Shown: positions 45,470 through 56,567 of the stretch, piece after piece
Numbering within the stretch: position 1 is the first letter of the stretch
Layout of the letters: every line of letters starts with the position of its first letter
Assembly (NCBI GenBank): GCA_023052935.1
Contig: CM041294.1
Coordinates: 152,850,899 to 152,914,898 of the forward strand
From: Piezodorus guildinii
Lineage: Eukaryota; Arthropoda; Insecta; Hemiptera; Pentatomidae
DNA: 64,000 nucleotides
Direction of reading: 5' to 3'
Made by a program: the position numbers and the translations under genes
The notes under the pieces: generated by a model
What the model was told of the DNA's origin: nothing
The model's input: the letters and a program-made list of their open reading frames with translations, nothing else
The model's database searches: none

Positions 45470-46112
45470 GATCTCTTTTCATCGCCTATTTCTTTCTTCC
45501 TCATATATTTTTCCGTTACATATCCTGATATATAATTGTAAGTTTAATATAATATTATTTTAAAATTTAAAAATATTTTTTATTCATACTGTTTCTCTTT
45601 TTTTATGACTATGTTCTTTTTATATATTACCTATACTCTTAAATATGTTTTTAATATATTACCGTCATATATCACTTCAAAATTGTTCAGATTTAAAATT
45701 TTAATTGTTCACATATTTTTCCTTTGTCATTTTTTTCATTTGCTTAGTCTCTCTTTATATATTCTTATTGCAATATTATCATCTTAATTTTCTTAATTTC
45801 CATACTTTATAACTGTTATCTTATTATCATTTTACATTTAATTTTATTTATGTTCCCATATTATATTACTGTCATATTATTATTATATACCTATTAATAT
45901 TACTATTAATATACGCATTATTAAGTCTATAATTACATTGGTTGTTATCTTGTTTCTTTTAGCCCTAATGAAGGTCCACAATGTAGACCGAAACGTTGGC
46001 AATTAATTAAAATAGCACTTGCTTTAAATGTGTGTTTCTATTCTATGACCGCATTCCAACCATCTACCTCATCCAATTTCTCAACGGTCAACAAAGACTC
46101 CATCATTATCTA
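45470..46112 (+). mobile_element. Ribozyme-bearing element, second copy of element 2 family
   Basis: It is the reverse complement of 18720-19330: tatttttccgttacatatcctgatatataattg, tttttcctttgtcattttttt, then the ribozyme motif, taaaatagcacttgctttaaatgtgtg and the outer end catctacctcatccaatttctcaacggt. The left inverted arm is missing, so this copy is truncated or represents the single-armed form. Confidence 0.75.
45961..46000 (+). ncRNA. Hammerhead motif, one core change, covarying stem II
   Basis: AGCC, CTAATGA (G to A in the CTGATGA box), A, stem II GGTC/GACC, GAAA, CGTTGGC. Compared with the related copy at 18821 (GGCC/GGCC) both sides of stem II changed together, keeping the pair. The core change should abolish cleavage. 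Confidence 0.65.
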
Positions 46113-46710
46113 TATTAATAGTCCGTGAGCAAAAAAACAAAAATTTTAGTATGTTTTATGCAAAGCATCTATCAGGGTAAAGCAAAAAATAACGCCTGCC
46201 AACTCAAAATAGGTGGATTACAAAATGGCGGCCATTCAAAAAGGGAATATCACAAAATAACACTCTCTTCTAATATAATTATAGTTACTATCATGAAAAC
46301 GACTCATCCTTTGAGGACAATCGTTATAAAGTAAACCATCAAGTATTTAATAAGCTTTCATTTGAGTTGTAAAAGATATTTGTATGTCTAGTATTCAACG
46401 ATATAGAGGTATAACAAAAACTTTTTTTTGCGATCGACGGGAAATTTAGGCAATTTGGGGTTTTCAGAACAGGTTTTGGTCAATGGCGATGACAGAGGTA
46501 CTAAAAATAGGATGATCACTAAGCAAAAGCGGAGAAGGGTGATGATAGATTATATGGCATATATCCAATTTATTTGGTTTAAGCGTTACTTTATAAAAAC
46601 AGTGATACCTCTGTTACTAAAACAATTAACTTAATCTTTGTTTATAGTTAAATTATGTATTACTAAATATAATTGCATTTTTTAATAAATATATTTTTTT
46701 AATTGTTCAG
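46113..46710. other. Intron DNA upstream of the nAChR exon
   Basis: AT-rich; the last 15 bases (tttttttaattgttcag) provide a polypyrimidine tract and acceptor AG. Open frames at 46125 and 46428 have no known family. Confidence 0.5.
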
Positions 46711-46850
46711 GATGCTCCGGGAACCCAGACGCGAAGCGGCTGTACGACGACCTGCTGTCCAACTACAACAAGCTGGTGAGGCCTGTGGTCAATGTATCCG
46801 ACGCCTTAACGGTCAAGATCAAGCTCAAGCTATCACAGCTCATAGATGTC
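46711..46850 (+). CDS. Nicotinic acetylcholine receptor alpha subunit, single internal exon
   Basis: After the acceptor ttgttcag, two bases complete a split codon, then 46 codons encode [32 protein letters not shown] and [14 protein letters not shown] before the donor gtgagt at 46851. This is the N-terminal start of the extracellular ligand-binding domain of insect nAChR alpha subunits (pentameric Cys-loop cation channel of neuronal membranes), encoded by the second exon in related genes. Its codon use and base composition stand out from the AT-rich surroundings. The neighbouring exons (signal peptide upstream, the short NLKNQI-type exon downstream) were not found, so the introns are long. 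The exact alpha subtype is not decided; it resembles the alpha3/alpha4-type sequence more than alpha7. Confidence 0.93.
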
Positions 46851-47244
46851 GTGAGTACAACATTCATATAATATATATTGTATATTATTATTATTTCAGA
46901 ACACAAAAACATGTCTGCATAACAGTATTATATATGTATGAGTTAACGGTAAATAATAAAAACGTCAAAAAACTACCGACATCACAAATTTTACTATCAT
47001 ACTTATTGATCACATCGATTCCCAACAATCAATGACTTTATCCTAGGTTTTATTGTACGTTTAATAAAATACTATGAATCACCCAAATCACAATGGAAAT
47101 ATTTTTAATTTTTTTTTTCAAATTATTAGAACTTATTTTTTTATTAATAATTCGAAGGATGTTGATAATTTAAGGCGAAGGCCAAGAATTCAATAGAAAA
47201 TTGAAGGTATAACAGTCCAACTTCGGCACTTTTATTAAAAATAT
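46851..47244. other. Intron DNA downstream of the nAChR exon
   Basis: It starts with the donor gtgagtac. No further exon was recognised here or elsewhere downstream in the window. Confidence 0.5.
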
Positions 47245-47280
47245 GCACAACGGTTCGGCTATTATAGCATCATCAAGTGC
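47245..47280 (-). ncRNA. Hammerhead-like motif, degenerate
   Basis: The minus strand reads GCAC, TTGATGA, T, GCTA/TAGC hairpin, CGAAC, CGTT, GTGC. Stem I GCAC/GTGC is perfect, but both core boxes deviate (TTGATGA; GAAC). It resembles the layout of the other motifs and sits beside an AT-rich repeat with a second ccgaag word at 47220. It may be a distant decayed relative. Confidence 0.35.
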
Positions 47281-47289
47281 AAAAAAAAA

Positions 47290-48469
47290 GTGATTATATC
47301 TTTAACAAATACTCGTATAAGTAATTATTCAGACATGAGGCTTATAGGTGGAATCAACCACGCACCTTATAGATAAAATTTTTTTTTTGCTCTTGAAGAT
47401 GAAATAATAACCAAAACCTTGCATGTTTTGAATAAAAGCGATCAAGTAGTATAACAGCCACCAAGTTACTATTGAATAATACGATATTTGATAATAATTT
47501 TATTTTTCTAGATAAATTCCGTTAAATACTAATTTCATTTAGTTATTTGGCGAAAGAAAATTTTCAGTCACGGGACTTTGGTTCGGAAGCAGGGGGACCA
47601 TCCCAGTAGGTACAGGATTATTTTTGGAGAGGTATGGATTCGAAAGAAAACAGTTACAAAACGTGGCGGAGACCATAATCCTGGACTCACTGGGAATCCT
47701 GCAACACCATATATATTGAGACTAGGGTCGATTTGTCCAAGAGGCCCATCGATATGTCCAAGTGTTTCTTTTTGGCAGAATCTCCCTCTATTTGTCCTTA
47801 AAAATTGCCTTCAGGATTGATGCGGTATGCTGTGTACACATAGCAACTCAGCGAAGTTGAGCAGCAAATCCAAATCGTTAAAAAATTAATTTTTATTTTT
47901 TATAGCATTTTCAACTCAAACGAAACCTTTCCTAAAACCATTGTAAACTTTTTTAATTCAAATAATTCAAAGCACTTAGAGAAGGAATTTTCCCAAACCT
48001 AGCCTTATAGCACATCTATACGGTAAGACGAACCTCCTGAAAACAATTCAGCTTCACAACCATAGACAATTTTAAGATACTGCGGTGACCAGAAAATCAA
48101 GTGAAATGAAACTTTCTTATATAAATATAGAAGATTATACAATAAAACATGTAAGCTGGGACCTACCAAACAATATACAGTGTTTACCCGATAAATGTGT
48201 AAAAAAAGTGACGGTTAAGCGTTATTTCGCCCCAGATGGTCACCTCAGCTGTTAGACTACCAATAGAACGAATAAATCGAATATCTAAAGTAAAGAACCA
48301 AAGACCCTTCGTGAGTTTTAGTGATTCAGATATTCATATTAAAACTTAGGTTTTACTAGCCTTTTAAAATTGAGTAAACCACTAAAGCTGATTTTTAATT
48401 AAATTGTTATTCATTATGTACTGCTGTTATCTCAACCCATCCTAACACCTTCCTTTCTACCTATACTCA
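47290..48469. other. Unassigned DNA
   Basis: No gene with a recognisable family. An 80-codon frame at 47578-47820 is Pro/Gly-rich without motifs. Confidence 0.35.
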
Positions 48470-48824
48470 TGATCAGTTATCATTAATAACAAGCCAACCA
48501 TTCCTTCTCTAACCCTCCGATCCTACATCAAAGATCTTGAGGTATGGTGTCAGAAATTTGAGAATTAAAATTAAATACAATAAATTAAACCGCTTTACCT
48601 TTACCCTTCGTCGTAAACCTATAATATCTTGTATTACAGTGTCCTTGAATAATATTCCACTTGTCCTGGTTGAACAGATCTTCTATCTAGGACTCTTGCA
48701 TGACAAACGTCTGCACAAAAGACGGAAAAGGCAAGACACAGTTCGCCAATTTTGATTACTTCAACACTTACAAGACGCACTAACCTTCACTTAACTACAA
48801 AAGGCTTATTTGACCATTTCAATA

Positions 48825-49514
48825 CGAGGCATGTTTTTTAAGTAAGTACCGTTTTGGAATTAAAAAAGACGTGCAAAGATATCGCAATAATTTTATTTTT
48901 ACATGAAAGCCTGTACATTAATCTACTTTTCTACATAATTTTCATGAATTTTGAGGACTTGTCATAACGCGGCACCAGTTTTTGAATACCCACTTCAAAA
49001 ACTTCTGCCGCCTGACTTGTTAAACGACGTTGACAAAACATAGGTGGCCTACGTCACACCAGAATCAAAACAACAATCCATGGAATGGCGACATTCATCA
49101 TCACCCAAAAGAGTGAAGTTTAAGCAAACAATTTCTGTCCGGAAAATCATGTGCCCAGTTTTTTGGGACAGAAAAGGAGTATTCCTAGTGGAGTTTCTGC
49201 CTCGTAATGAGACAATCAATGCAGCGTCTTCAAGACGATAACGAAGTCAAAACATTTGTGATGCAGTGGTTAACAAGTCAGGCGCAGAATTTTTTGAGGA
49301 GGATATTCAAAAACTGGTGCCGCGTTAAGACAAGTGCCTCAAAATTCATGGAAATTATATAGAAAAGTAGATTAAGGTACAGTCTTTCATGTAAAAATAA
49401 AATTATTGCGATATCTTTGCACGTCTTTTTTAAATTCCAAAACGGTACTTACTTAAAAAAACATGCCTCGTATTAAGATGGTCAAATAAGCCTTCTGTAG
49501 TTAAGTGTGCCTCG
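48825..49514. mobile_element. Fold-back mariner with captured flank
   Basis: Ends cgaggcatg (48825) and tgcctcg (49508-49514), both next to TA. The central frame (49044-49241) encodes a mariner catalytic segment, VTPESKQQSMEWRHSS and VRKIMCPVFWDRKGVFLVEF. Arms of over 200 bp, 48825-49035 and 49260-49470, are inverted copies of the transposase 3' end (IQKLVPR on each strand). The 5' end of the gene is missing, so no active enzyme can be made. Confidence 0.8.
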
Positions 49515-49826
49515 TACTTATCTGGACTTACAGAGTTGAGCAGTGGGGCTATACTTTACCATCAAAATCTTTTCGTATCAAAACCTTACAATCGAGAATG
49601 CTTCGTATAAAATCCCAGCGCTCTTTACTTTGTCACGAATAGAATCATCCATAAAAATCTTAACGATTTACATGGTGCTAATTTGGCCAAACCAGATATC
49701 ACTCCTTTCATGACATACTCCACTCCCACTATAACCCACTAGTTTTAATCCTTGCTTTCTCTTTAATTTCTGATAATCATCTAAGGCCTCTGAAAGAAAT
49801 ATTTTTTTTAGATTAACTACCAGAGT

Positions 49827-50557
49827 AAAAAAAAAAAAATAATAGGACTCGAATTAAATACCGATAAGACGAAATATATGATTAGGAGCAGAAACGGTGG
49901 CGATCTTGGTGATATTGATGTATCAGGGCATACTTTTAAACACGTAGAGAAATTCAAGTATTTAGGTTCAATGATAACAAGAAAAAATGAAATCCAGGAA
50001 GAAATAAAGTCCCGGTTAAAGGTGGGAAATGCGTGTTATTATTCAGTTGCTAAGTTACTTCGTTCGCGGCATCTAAATAAAAACTGAAAGGTTAGAATTT
50101 GTAAAAATATTATTATTTCGACAGTTCTTTACGGATGTGAAACGTGGCCTTTTACTTTGAAGGATGAACAACGGCTTAAGGTTTTCGAAAATAAGGTACT
50201 GCGTAAAATATTTGGTCCGAAGAGAGATGAGGCCACTGGGGAATTTAGAAGGTTGCATAACGCGGAATTGCGGAACTTGTATCCTGTGAATATAATTGAG
50301 TTGATAGCATCTCGGAGACTCAGATGGGCGAGTAAAGTTGTTGGGCTCGATAAGGAGCGGATTACGAGAAAGTTGGTATTCGCTGATCTGACTGGTAGAC
50401 GTCCGAAAGGTAGGCCGAAGCGTCGATGGGAGGATTGCGTCAAGGCTGATCTCGGGAGCTTGGGCTTGACCGGCGAACATTGGACGAGTCTGTGTAGGCG
50501 GAATTTTGTGGTATCGGCATCGAACCTTCGGGTTCGCTAAGCCTATTATATATTATT
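49827..50557 (+). mobile_element. RTE-type LINE fragment, RT C-terminus, with TSD
   Basis: Frames encode HTFKHVEKFKYLGSMITR, then YGCETWPFTLKDEQRLKVFE and NKVLRKIFGPKRDE, then RRLRWASKVVG and GRPKRRWEDCVK, the typical end of RTE-like endonuclease-reverse transcriptases. A stop at 50087 splits it. The 3' end is an ATT-rich microsatellite, as in RTE elements. The flanking duplication is attaactaccagagt (49812-49826) / attaactactagagt (50558-50572). Confidence 0.85.
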
Positions 50558-50690
50558 ATTAACTACTAGAGTGTTATCAATGGGCGGTTTCTCTACATAT
50601 TTTCCTTATATAGCTTAACTAATTGCTGTATTATCAAATATAGTTGTATAATTCAATGTTAAAATACAATAAAATAAATTACTTTTGAAT

Positions 50691-51242
50691 ACACTGACAC
50701 GGGAATTAAGTAAGATTATGATGAGTAAACAAGCATGTAGGTTATTTTCTGTGGGCCGTAGAAGGAACTGTAACACAGCACGTAAGTCGTAAAAGGAACT
50801 ACACTCCTGTAGTCCTTAAAGTATCATGATGCCCCGAGAACACGAACAGCATCTTTGTGAGTTGGTATTCTTAATTGTTCAAGTTGACTACTTAGATCCC
50901 TGCTATGGCAGTAACAGAGGGGAAAAAACTTTACTGTCGTCTTATTTATTCATTTCTTTCTTTCCTTTTTTTTTTTCCTTTTCTTTTTTCTGCGATAATC
51001 TTATAAATTATTTTCTGTGAGAACTTGACAACACCAGAGCTAACTTTAGACATTTTTAATTATACTTCGGAAATAAATCAATCAACAATTGAGAAAGATT
51101 AGCAAAGAATGTAAAACATATGAATCTTGCTGATGACGATTGAAACATAATCTGATGGACTCATCACTCAAATATCACATAATTTCTTTCAATAAATTTT
51201 ATAGGATAAACTGTTTAGCAAAATTGATACTAAAGGTTTTCT
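50691..51242. other. Unassigned DNA
   Basis: No gene. A T/C-rich run lies at about 50940-50995. Confidence 0.4.
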
Positions 51243-51520
51243 GAGGTCATGGTATAGTGGCAATTTAAAAGACTTCTATGCTTCAGGTCATGGGTTCAAA
51301 CGTGGCAGATGGACATATGATTTTTTAAAAGTGAAAAACCTGGGTAATACCGCTTTTCAGAGGGGACGTACAATGATGGTCAATAATTTGTGCGGTGTCA
51401 GATGCTCCTTAAAACTCTACATTCTAATTTAAGCTGAAAGGAAAAATTTAGGACTCTCACTGCAGCAATTTCCGATTAGCAAAAGTAGCATAAAGTGACT
51501 ATGAATTAATAAAACAAACT
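51243..51520 (+). mobile_element. SINE-1, old diverged copy
   Basis: The tRNA-like head is on the plus strand (ctgaggtcatggtatagtgg, B box gggttcaaacgtgg), then a decayed body ending ttaggactctcactgcagc and agcataaagtgactat. It differs at many positions from the recent copies. Confidence 0.75.
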
Positions 51521-51567
51521 AATACAATTATAACGTAACTTTAACTTAATGATTTTTTTTCATTGTA

Positions 51568-52370
51568 TTGGGTTGTGTCACATGAAATATCCGTTTTAAA
51601 CGTAAATGATTTTTAATAAAAATACAATATGAAAACAAGATAATATTATTCGAAGTATTTACCTTTTTTTTTCTACACATTTTTCCAACGTAACACCAAC
51701 TTTTTTATCCCAGAACTGAAAAACACTGAGCTTTGAAGTGAAACAAATCATCATTTTCAAAAAATTTTCTTTTGACGAAGTTGTCTAAATTCCTGAACAG
51801 GTGGTAATCTGTTGGAGACAAGTCGGGAGAATATGGTGGGTGCGGAAGAACTTGGTACCAGTTCTTCCCAATTTGCACGTTTTAATAGATCAACTCGTCA
51901 TGAATCTGGTCCCATGTATCGAGCTTTTTTACTTTCCCAATACACTTTAAATGTCTGGAAACGGTAGATGCACTTGCATTTAGTTGTACTAAGAGTCCTT
52001 TAACTGTTTGGTAAGGGTTTCCTTCTACTGTATGTTTGAGGACATAGTTGTCTATTACGAACGGAGGTCTTCCTCGGGGCAAGTTTTTCAAGTCGGTATC
52101 TCCCGCTGAAAACTTAGCAAACCAACGACGAATAGTAATATTTCTAGCGGCCCCAGCTGCTGAATGGCCGAGATTAAACTCGCACAAAAATATTACTCGA
52201 AAATCGCGTGTTTTCATGTTCATATTTGGAGTAACTCCAATATATGGTTCATATATTAGTAACTTTTTACTTTAAATATGTAAACATTCGGAGGAAACAG
52301 CAGAGACCTGCAAAATCCTCTATGTATTTCAGAAACTATAAAAACGGACATTTCATGTGAAACAACCCAA
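51568..52370 (-). mobile_element. Mariner element, internally deleted (minus)
   Basis: Terminal repeats ttgggttgtgtcacatgaaat and its inverse (tttcatgtgaaacaacccaa) lie between TA dinucleotides (51566-51567, 52371-52372). On the minus strand, 52223-51882 encodes the DNA-binding N-terminus (RVIFLCEFNLGHSAAGAARN, RRWFAKFSAGDTDL, a GRP linker, TVSRHLKCIGKVKKLD). Shortly after a stop the frame gives VLPHPPYSPDLSPTDYHLF, the last catalytic D region of a DD34D mariner. The middle of the catalytic domain is deleted. Length is 803 bp. Confidence 0.9.
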
Positions 52371-52549
52371 TATAATAAGTTTTATGACTTCAACCGTGGC
52401 ATTAAATTTTCTATAATATTGCGTTTTCCAAATATTATTATTCTTTAATTCCGAATATCTTTGTATTTAATCATATAAAAATAATACTACATCATTACTA
52501 AAATTTATTATTTAAAAATTGTTAATTCTTTCATATCGTCAAAATAAAC

Positions 52550-52890
52550 GGAATCTCGAAGTAAGAAATTTCAAACAAAATGAAACATAAATGGAATTAA
52601 AGTTCATTTAATTTTACTATCACTATCACGAGATTAATTAAAATCGTTGTACCCATTTTTAAGATTGTAAAAACGTTGAAAATTCTTGGTCAGTGGCATT
52701 TCTTATTCGTATATTTTGTTAAAAAAATAAAATAAATAATAAAACACTTTACAGTTACATCCCAGGCATTTAATTGTAATATATAAACAAAGAATTTTTG
52801 TTTTTCGAGCGAAACTTGCCACATTTTTGCAAGACATGGGCATTTGGACCCAGAGGACCATGTGTATTTCCATCGAAAACTCAAATCTTT
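52550..52890 (-). repeat. Repeat A, old fragment
   Basis: Recognisable blocks: gattaattaaaatcgttg, gcaagacatgggcatttggaccc, tgtgtatttccatcgaaaactc, in minus-strand order. Strongly diverged. Confidence 0.55.
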
Positions 52891-52911
52891 TTTTTGTACG
52901 ATGCTCTATTT

Positions 52912-53215
52912 TTTTTTTAAGTGGCGCGACAGACCATGTAGGCTCTTGGCCACGCGGTGTAATCTGGTGGGAGAATACACACGCGTTACTCGTTGAAATG
53001 GAAGGAAAACGATTGTACAGTGGGAGTCCTAATTTTTTTTTCCAGGTTTTCAGGATATTTATCGAGTATCTAACATTGAGAAGAGGCTTGACAACATCAT
53101 ATTTATTAGGTATCCTTCGAAGAATGGCATAACCAAGATTTTTTAATTCTTTTTAAAAAATTCTAGAGCTATATACTGGTTTGAATCCGTGACCTAACCA
53201 GCGTGTAATATCTAA
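52912..53215 (-). mobile_element. SINE-2/SINE-1 chimera
   Basis: The left part (52920-53010: gtggcgcgacagaccatgtaggctcttggcc) matches the tail of SINE-2 at 60540. At about 53025 it switches to SINE-1 (acagtgggagtcctaat through ctggtttgaatccgtgacc, including the B box). It is either one SINE inserted in the other with loss or a composite. Diverged. Confidence 0.65.
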
Positions 53216-53493
53216 TAATCTAACTATGGAATTTTTTATACATGAATGAAGTTGTTTGAAAGTGGTTTTATAAAAATAAAATAAATTAATTATATTTTAG
53301 TTGTAGACAAATAAATTATTAAAAGAGAATATAATGCGTATAATAATGGTGTAGGGAGTGGTTAAATAGGAGTGGAGGACTGGCCATTATCCAGCGGCTC
53401 GAGAACACTAAGTGCCAACTGCCTTCGCATCGATCCCATCCAACCGCACCCACTCTCTTCACACTATTTAATTTCTAACATATATTATACCTT

Positions 53494-53554
<61 letters not shown>

Positions 53555-53689
53555 CAAAATAAAATAAAAACAATTCTTAGAAAATATTTGTTGAACAAAA
53601 TTAAAATAAATTAATAGATAAGAGAGTTTAAATGTAGAAAATGAACCAATAATACCCCTCTTTTAAAGTATGATGTCAAGAATATAAAT
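53216..53689. other. Unassigned DNA with (TA)n at 53499-53551
   Basis: The TA tract is pure. Otherwise nothing was recognised; a less AT-rich patch at 53370-53460 shows no exon features. Confidence 0.5.
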
Positions 53690-53900
53690 ATCACACTTTT
53701 TAAGCGTCTTTTTGGGATGATTTGATTATTGGGTATTGGAAAAGTTGGGATTTGAATGAGGAGAGAGAATCAGCATGGCGGGTATGAATTCCAAAAAGTA
53801 GAGGATCGGACAAGGAAGGAACGATCAAAAGTTTTAGTCCTATGGGTACGGAAGTAAATGGTGCGATCTTGTTTTAAGTGAGTGGACTGAAGATTTAAAT
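53690..53900 (-). pseudogene. LINE RT C-terminal tail
   Basis: The minus strand reads TIYFRTHRTKTFDRSF, LVRSSTFWNSYPP, and in the next frame ADSLSSFKSQL, the usual ending of CR1/R1-like non-LTR reverse transcriptases. Only about 65 residues remain. Confidence 0.6.
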
Positions 53901-53994
53901 TGTATGGGACTGTGGATGTAGGGAATTAATGATTTGGTAAATGTACATAATATAGAGAGATAGAGATTCTATCCTAAATTGTTTTTAATAACCA

Positions 53995-54038
53995 AGGTAA
54001 GTGAAGTCGTGTATTGACCGCACCAGGTTTTAATTATT
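53995..54038 (+). repeat. Repeat A 3' end
   Basis: ggtaagtgaagtcgtgtattgaccgcaccagg matches the repeat A tail. It directly precedes a Jockey copy. Confidence 0.6.
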
Positions 54039-54045
54039 TATTTTA

Positions 54046-54945
54046 TCAAGTCCACTGGAGCCTTTATTGATGTAGAACAAGCATTTGACCGAGTCTGCCA
54101 CCAGCCATATTCCTCACCCTAACATTTTCCTATTAATGCGTTCCTACCTTACTGGCAGAACCTTTAAGGTAAACCATAACTTTTCCTATTCATCCATATT
54201 TTCCCAATCTGCAGGAGTGCCTCAAGGTATATAGTATCTTAGGTACAATCATCTACTCCGTTTATACAGTTGACATTCCACTCCATCCTCAAACTGTCCT
54301 CAATACTTATGCTGATGACAAGTGTGTCTTATCCGTCTATAATGATCCAACTACTGCATCCCAAACCCTTCAGTCCCACATCTTGACAAGCGCCTTACTT
54401 GGAATCCTCACACAAGACTGACAAGAAACTGCTCGAAGATATCGATTACTACAACACTTACTAGACAAACGTTCAAAACATCCAGTATATTACAAAAGAC
54501 TCACCTACATAACAATTATCAGATCTATTTGGACATATGGAATCGAGCTTTGGGGGTCTACGAAACCATGTGATTCCTCCCGCATCCAGTACTTACAATC
54601 CAAAATCCTTCTCTGAATACCCTTTATTTTGTCACAAATCTATGGAGGAATTGACCTAAATATACCATTTGTTGCAGACATAGCCCGTGATAGATACTCG
54701 TTTTTTCATTCTTAACTCCCATACTAACCCACACGTCCGTAAATTATCTTCCTCAGATATCCCTGATAACCTTAAAAGGCGACTGAAAAAAAGGTGGCCT
54801 TGGGACCTACTTCCTTAAAATAGTGGGCAGTTCTTTCTCAAGACATTTTCAGGACTTTTTTTTTTTTCATTCTACATATTTACTTATTGTGTTCTTTAAT
54901 ACAGGTATAAATTACTATAAATAATTTTTTTTTAAATTATCAAAT
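54046..54945 (+). mobile_element. Jockey-A LINE copy, 5'-truncated
   Basis: Plus-strand blocks: GAFIDVEQAFDRVCHQ, SAGVPQG, an altered catalytic box YADDKCVLS, RLKRQET-related segment, WTYGIELWGSTKPCDSSRIQ and RRLKKRWPWDLLP, then the 3' UTR. Several frameshifts and a deletion between the YADD and DKRLTW regions make it inactive. Confidence 0.82.
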
Positions 54946-55729
54946 CTATAATTATACAGGAGACCGGAATTAGCTGTGGAGTAGAATAGTGCTCCTTTCT
55001 GATTGCGGTTGTAGAACCATCTCTAAGATGTAGCCCCAACACACCCGAGAGCGGAGAAGACTTAATGGGGATATAGAGGACCCGAAGGAGGCCTTTGATA
55101 GAACTGACTAAGACATTGGAACCCCCGGGCCATCACAAACAGGCAGTCCCAGTACAAATAGTCTCCAGGCAGAAGATAGCGAGGCTCGCCCTGTTTGTCT
55201 TCCTTCCTGTCTCTGCGGGCTATCTGTCTCCTGGATCATCCTCTCTGTAGTGTCTATACAACTTTCGGTCGTTAGGAATTAGCATATTTGTGTGCTTTGA
55301 AAAAATTAGTGCGCGCCACACAAACTTTTAAGTAAAGTATAGGTTGAAAAGTTCTTGAGTGCAAGAGATTTTGTCCAGTAAGCGTTGAAGTTGCGCAAAA
55401 TATGGGGTTTTTTCGTTCCTGTCTTGTATGAGGTTAACAAATGTTATCCTACAAAAGTATCTCGTGCTGATGATTTTTTCAATGATGCCAAAGGGGATTA
55501 TTAAAAATAAGAATATAACAAAAATAATTAATTAGAGCTTTCAAGAAGTAAGATGAATTTAAGAATCCGAGGAATATGATAGCCAACGAAAACTGAGTAG
55601 AAAAGGATATTAAACCTTACAAAGTTGTAGGAAATCGATGTCTGTTTAATATTCAGAGACTATCGAGATACATAAGTCTGTCCGGAAAGACAAAGTGTCT
55701 CAATATCGTTTTATATTGAGAATGAGAAT
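54946..55729. other. Unassigned DNA
   Basis: A less AT-rich part at 54960-55260 shows no exon or element signature. A repeat A-like 3' tail may be present near 55305-55335 (gtgcgcgccacacaaac). Confidence 0.35.
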
Positions 55730-55925
55730 TAATTAAATTGATAGAAATTATGTTTTATCAAATAATATATTATATTATAATCTAAAACAATCAGTTAATT
55801 TTATTTGCTTTTTATCACTCTCTATGAACTTTTACAAGCTTATGTATAAGATAATATAATTTTATAAAATCTTGAGCTTTCCAACGGTATATTACTGTTC
55901 TTATTTTCAAGAACACAAAAATTAC
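55730..55925 (-). repeat. Repeat A, internal fragment
   Basis: Contains tttatcaaataatatattatattat, tttttatcactctctatgaac and gagctttccaacggtatatta in minus-strand order. Confidence 0.6.
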
Positions 55926-56567
55926 GTTAAAAATATTTTTATAAGAGAGAGATACACTTTATTCAACAAGTGGTGCTGCCAAACTTAATTGGGTTGCTAA
56001 TAACACAGCTTATTTGTTTTTTCCTTAATGGACATTTTTTTATATAAATATATTTACATCTTTAAAATCTTAGCATGCAATATACATAAAAAATAATTTT
56101 TTTTTTTCTTTTAACATTTTTTTATAATGAAATGGATGCAGCACATCTAGAAGTATGCCCCCGCGATTACAAAAAAAAATGAGATGGCATAATAAAAAAA
56201 AAAAAAAAAAACATTTTTTTTTCTTTTAATTTTTGTTTTTTAACACTTTTTTTCCTTTTAACATTTTTTTTCCTATATTATTTTTCTGATTTTATTCTTT
56301 TTTTTTTTTTTCTTTTCTTGTTTACCTCTCAAATTTATTCAAACATAACAACACAAAGAAAAATTATTAATAATGATCACAATAATGCCTATTGCAACCA
56401 TATGAAACACCGCTTCAATATTAAATCTCCAGCATATACAATAAAAGTAATAAAATAATAATAATACCACAACAAATAGTTAAAATATTAAAACATACAC
56501 ACCATGTCCCTCCATCGATCCCTGTTTCGTTCGCTATGAGTAAATGTGATAGTGTATAATTCCCATC
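55926..56567. other. Homopolymer-rich DNA
   Basis: Long runs of T and A (about 56090-56320) with no recognisable gene. Such runs may include retroelement tails. Confidence 0.5.

Larger units (their letters stand above)
48470..50690 (+). mobile_element. Jockey-A LINE copy, split by a mariner and an RTE
   Basis: Parts: 48470-48822 (catactcatgatc, VEQIFYLG block), 49517-49811 (ctggacttacagagttgag, a TLPSKSFRIKTLQS-like block, then HSFHDILHSHY) and 50573-50690 (3' UTR with tacaataaaataaatt). The frame is broken throughout. The two interruptions are a fold-back mariner and an RTE fragment with its own duplication. Confidence 0.75.

Noticed and set aside
51127..51155. Another hammerhead-like word, CTGATGACGATTGAAAC
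   Set aside because: Both core-like words occur, but the space for stem II (CGATT) is too short to form a helix and stem I does not pair. It may be a decayed motif but is not supported.
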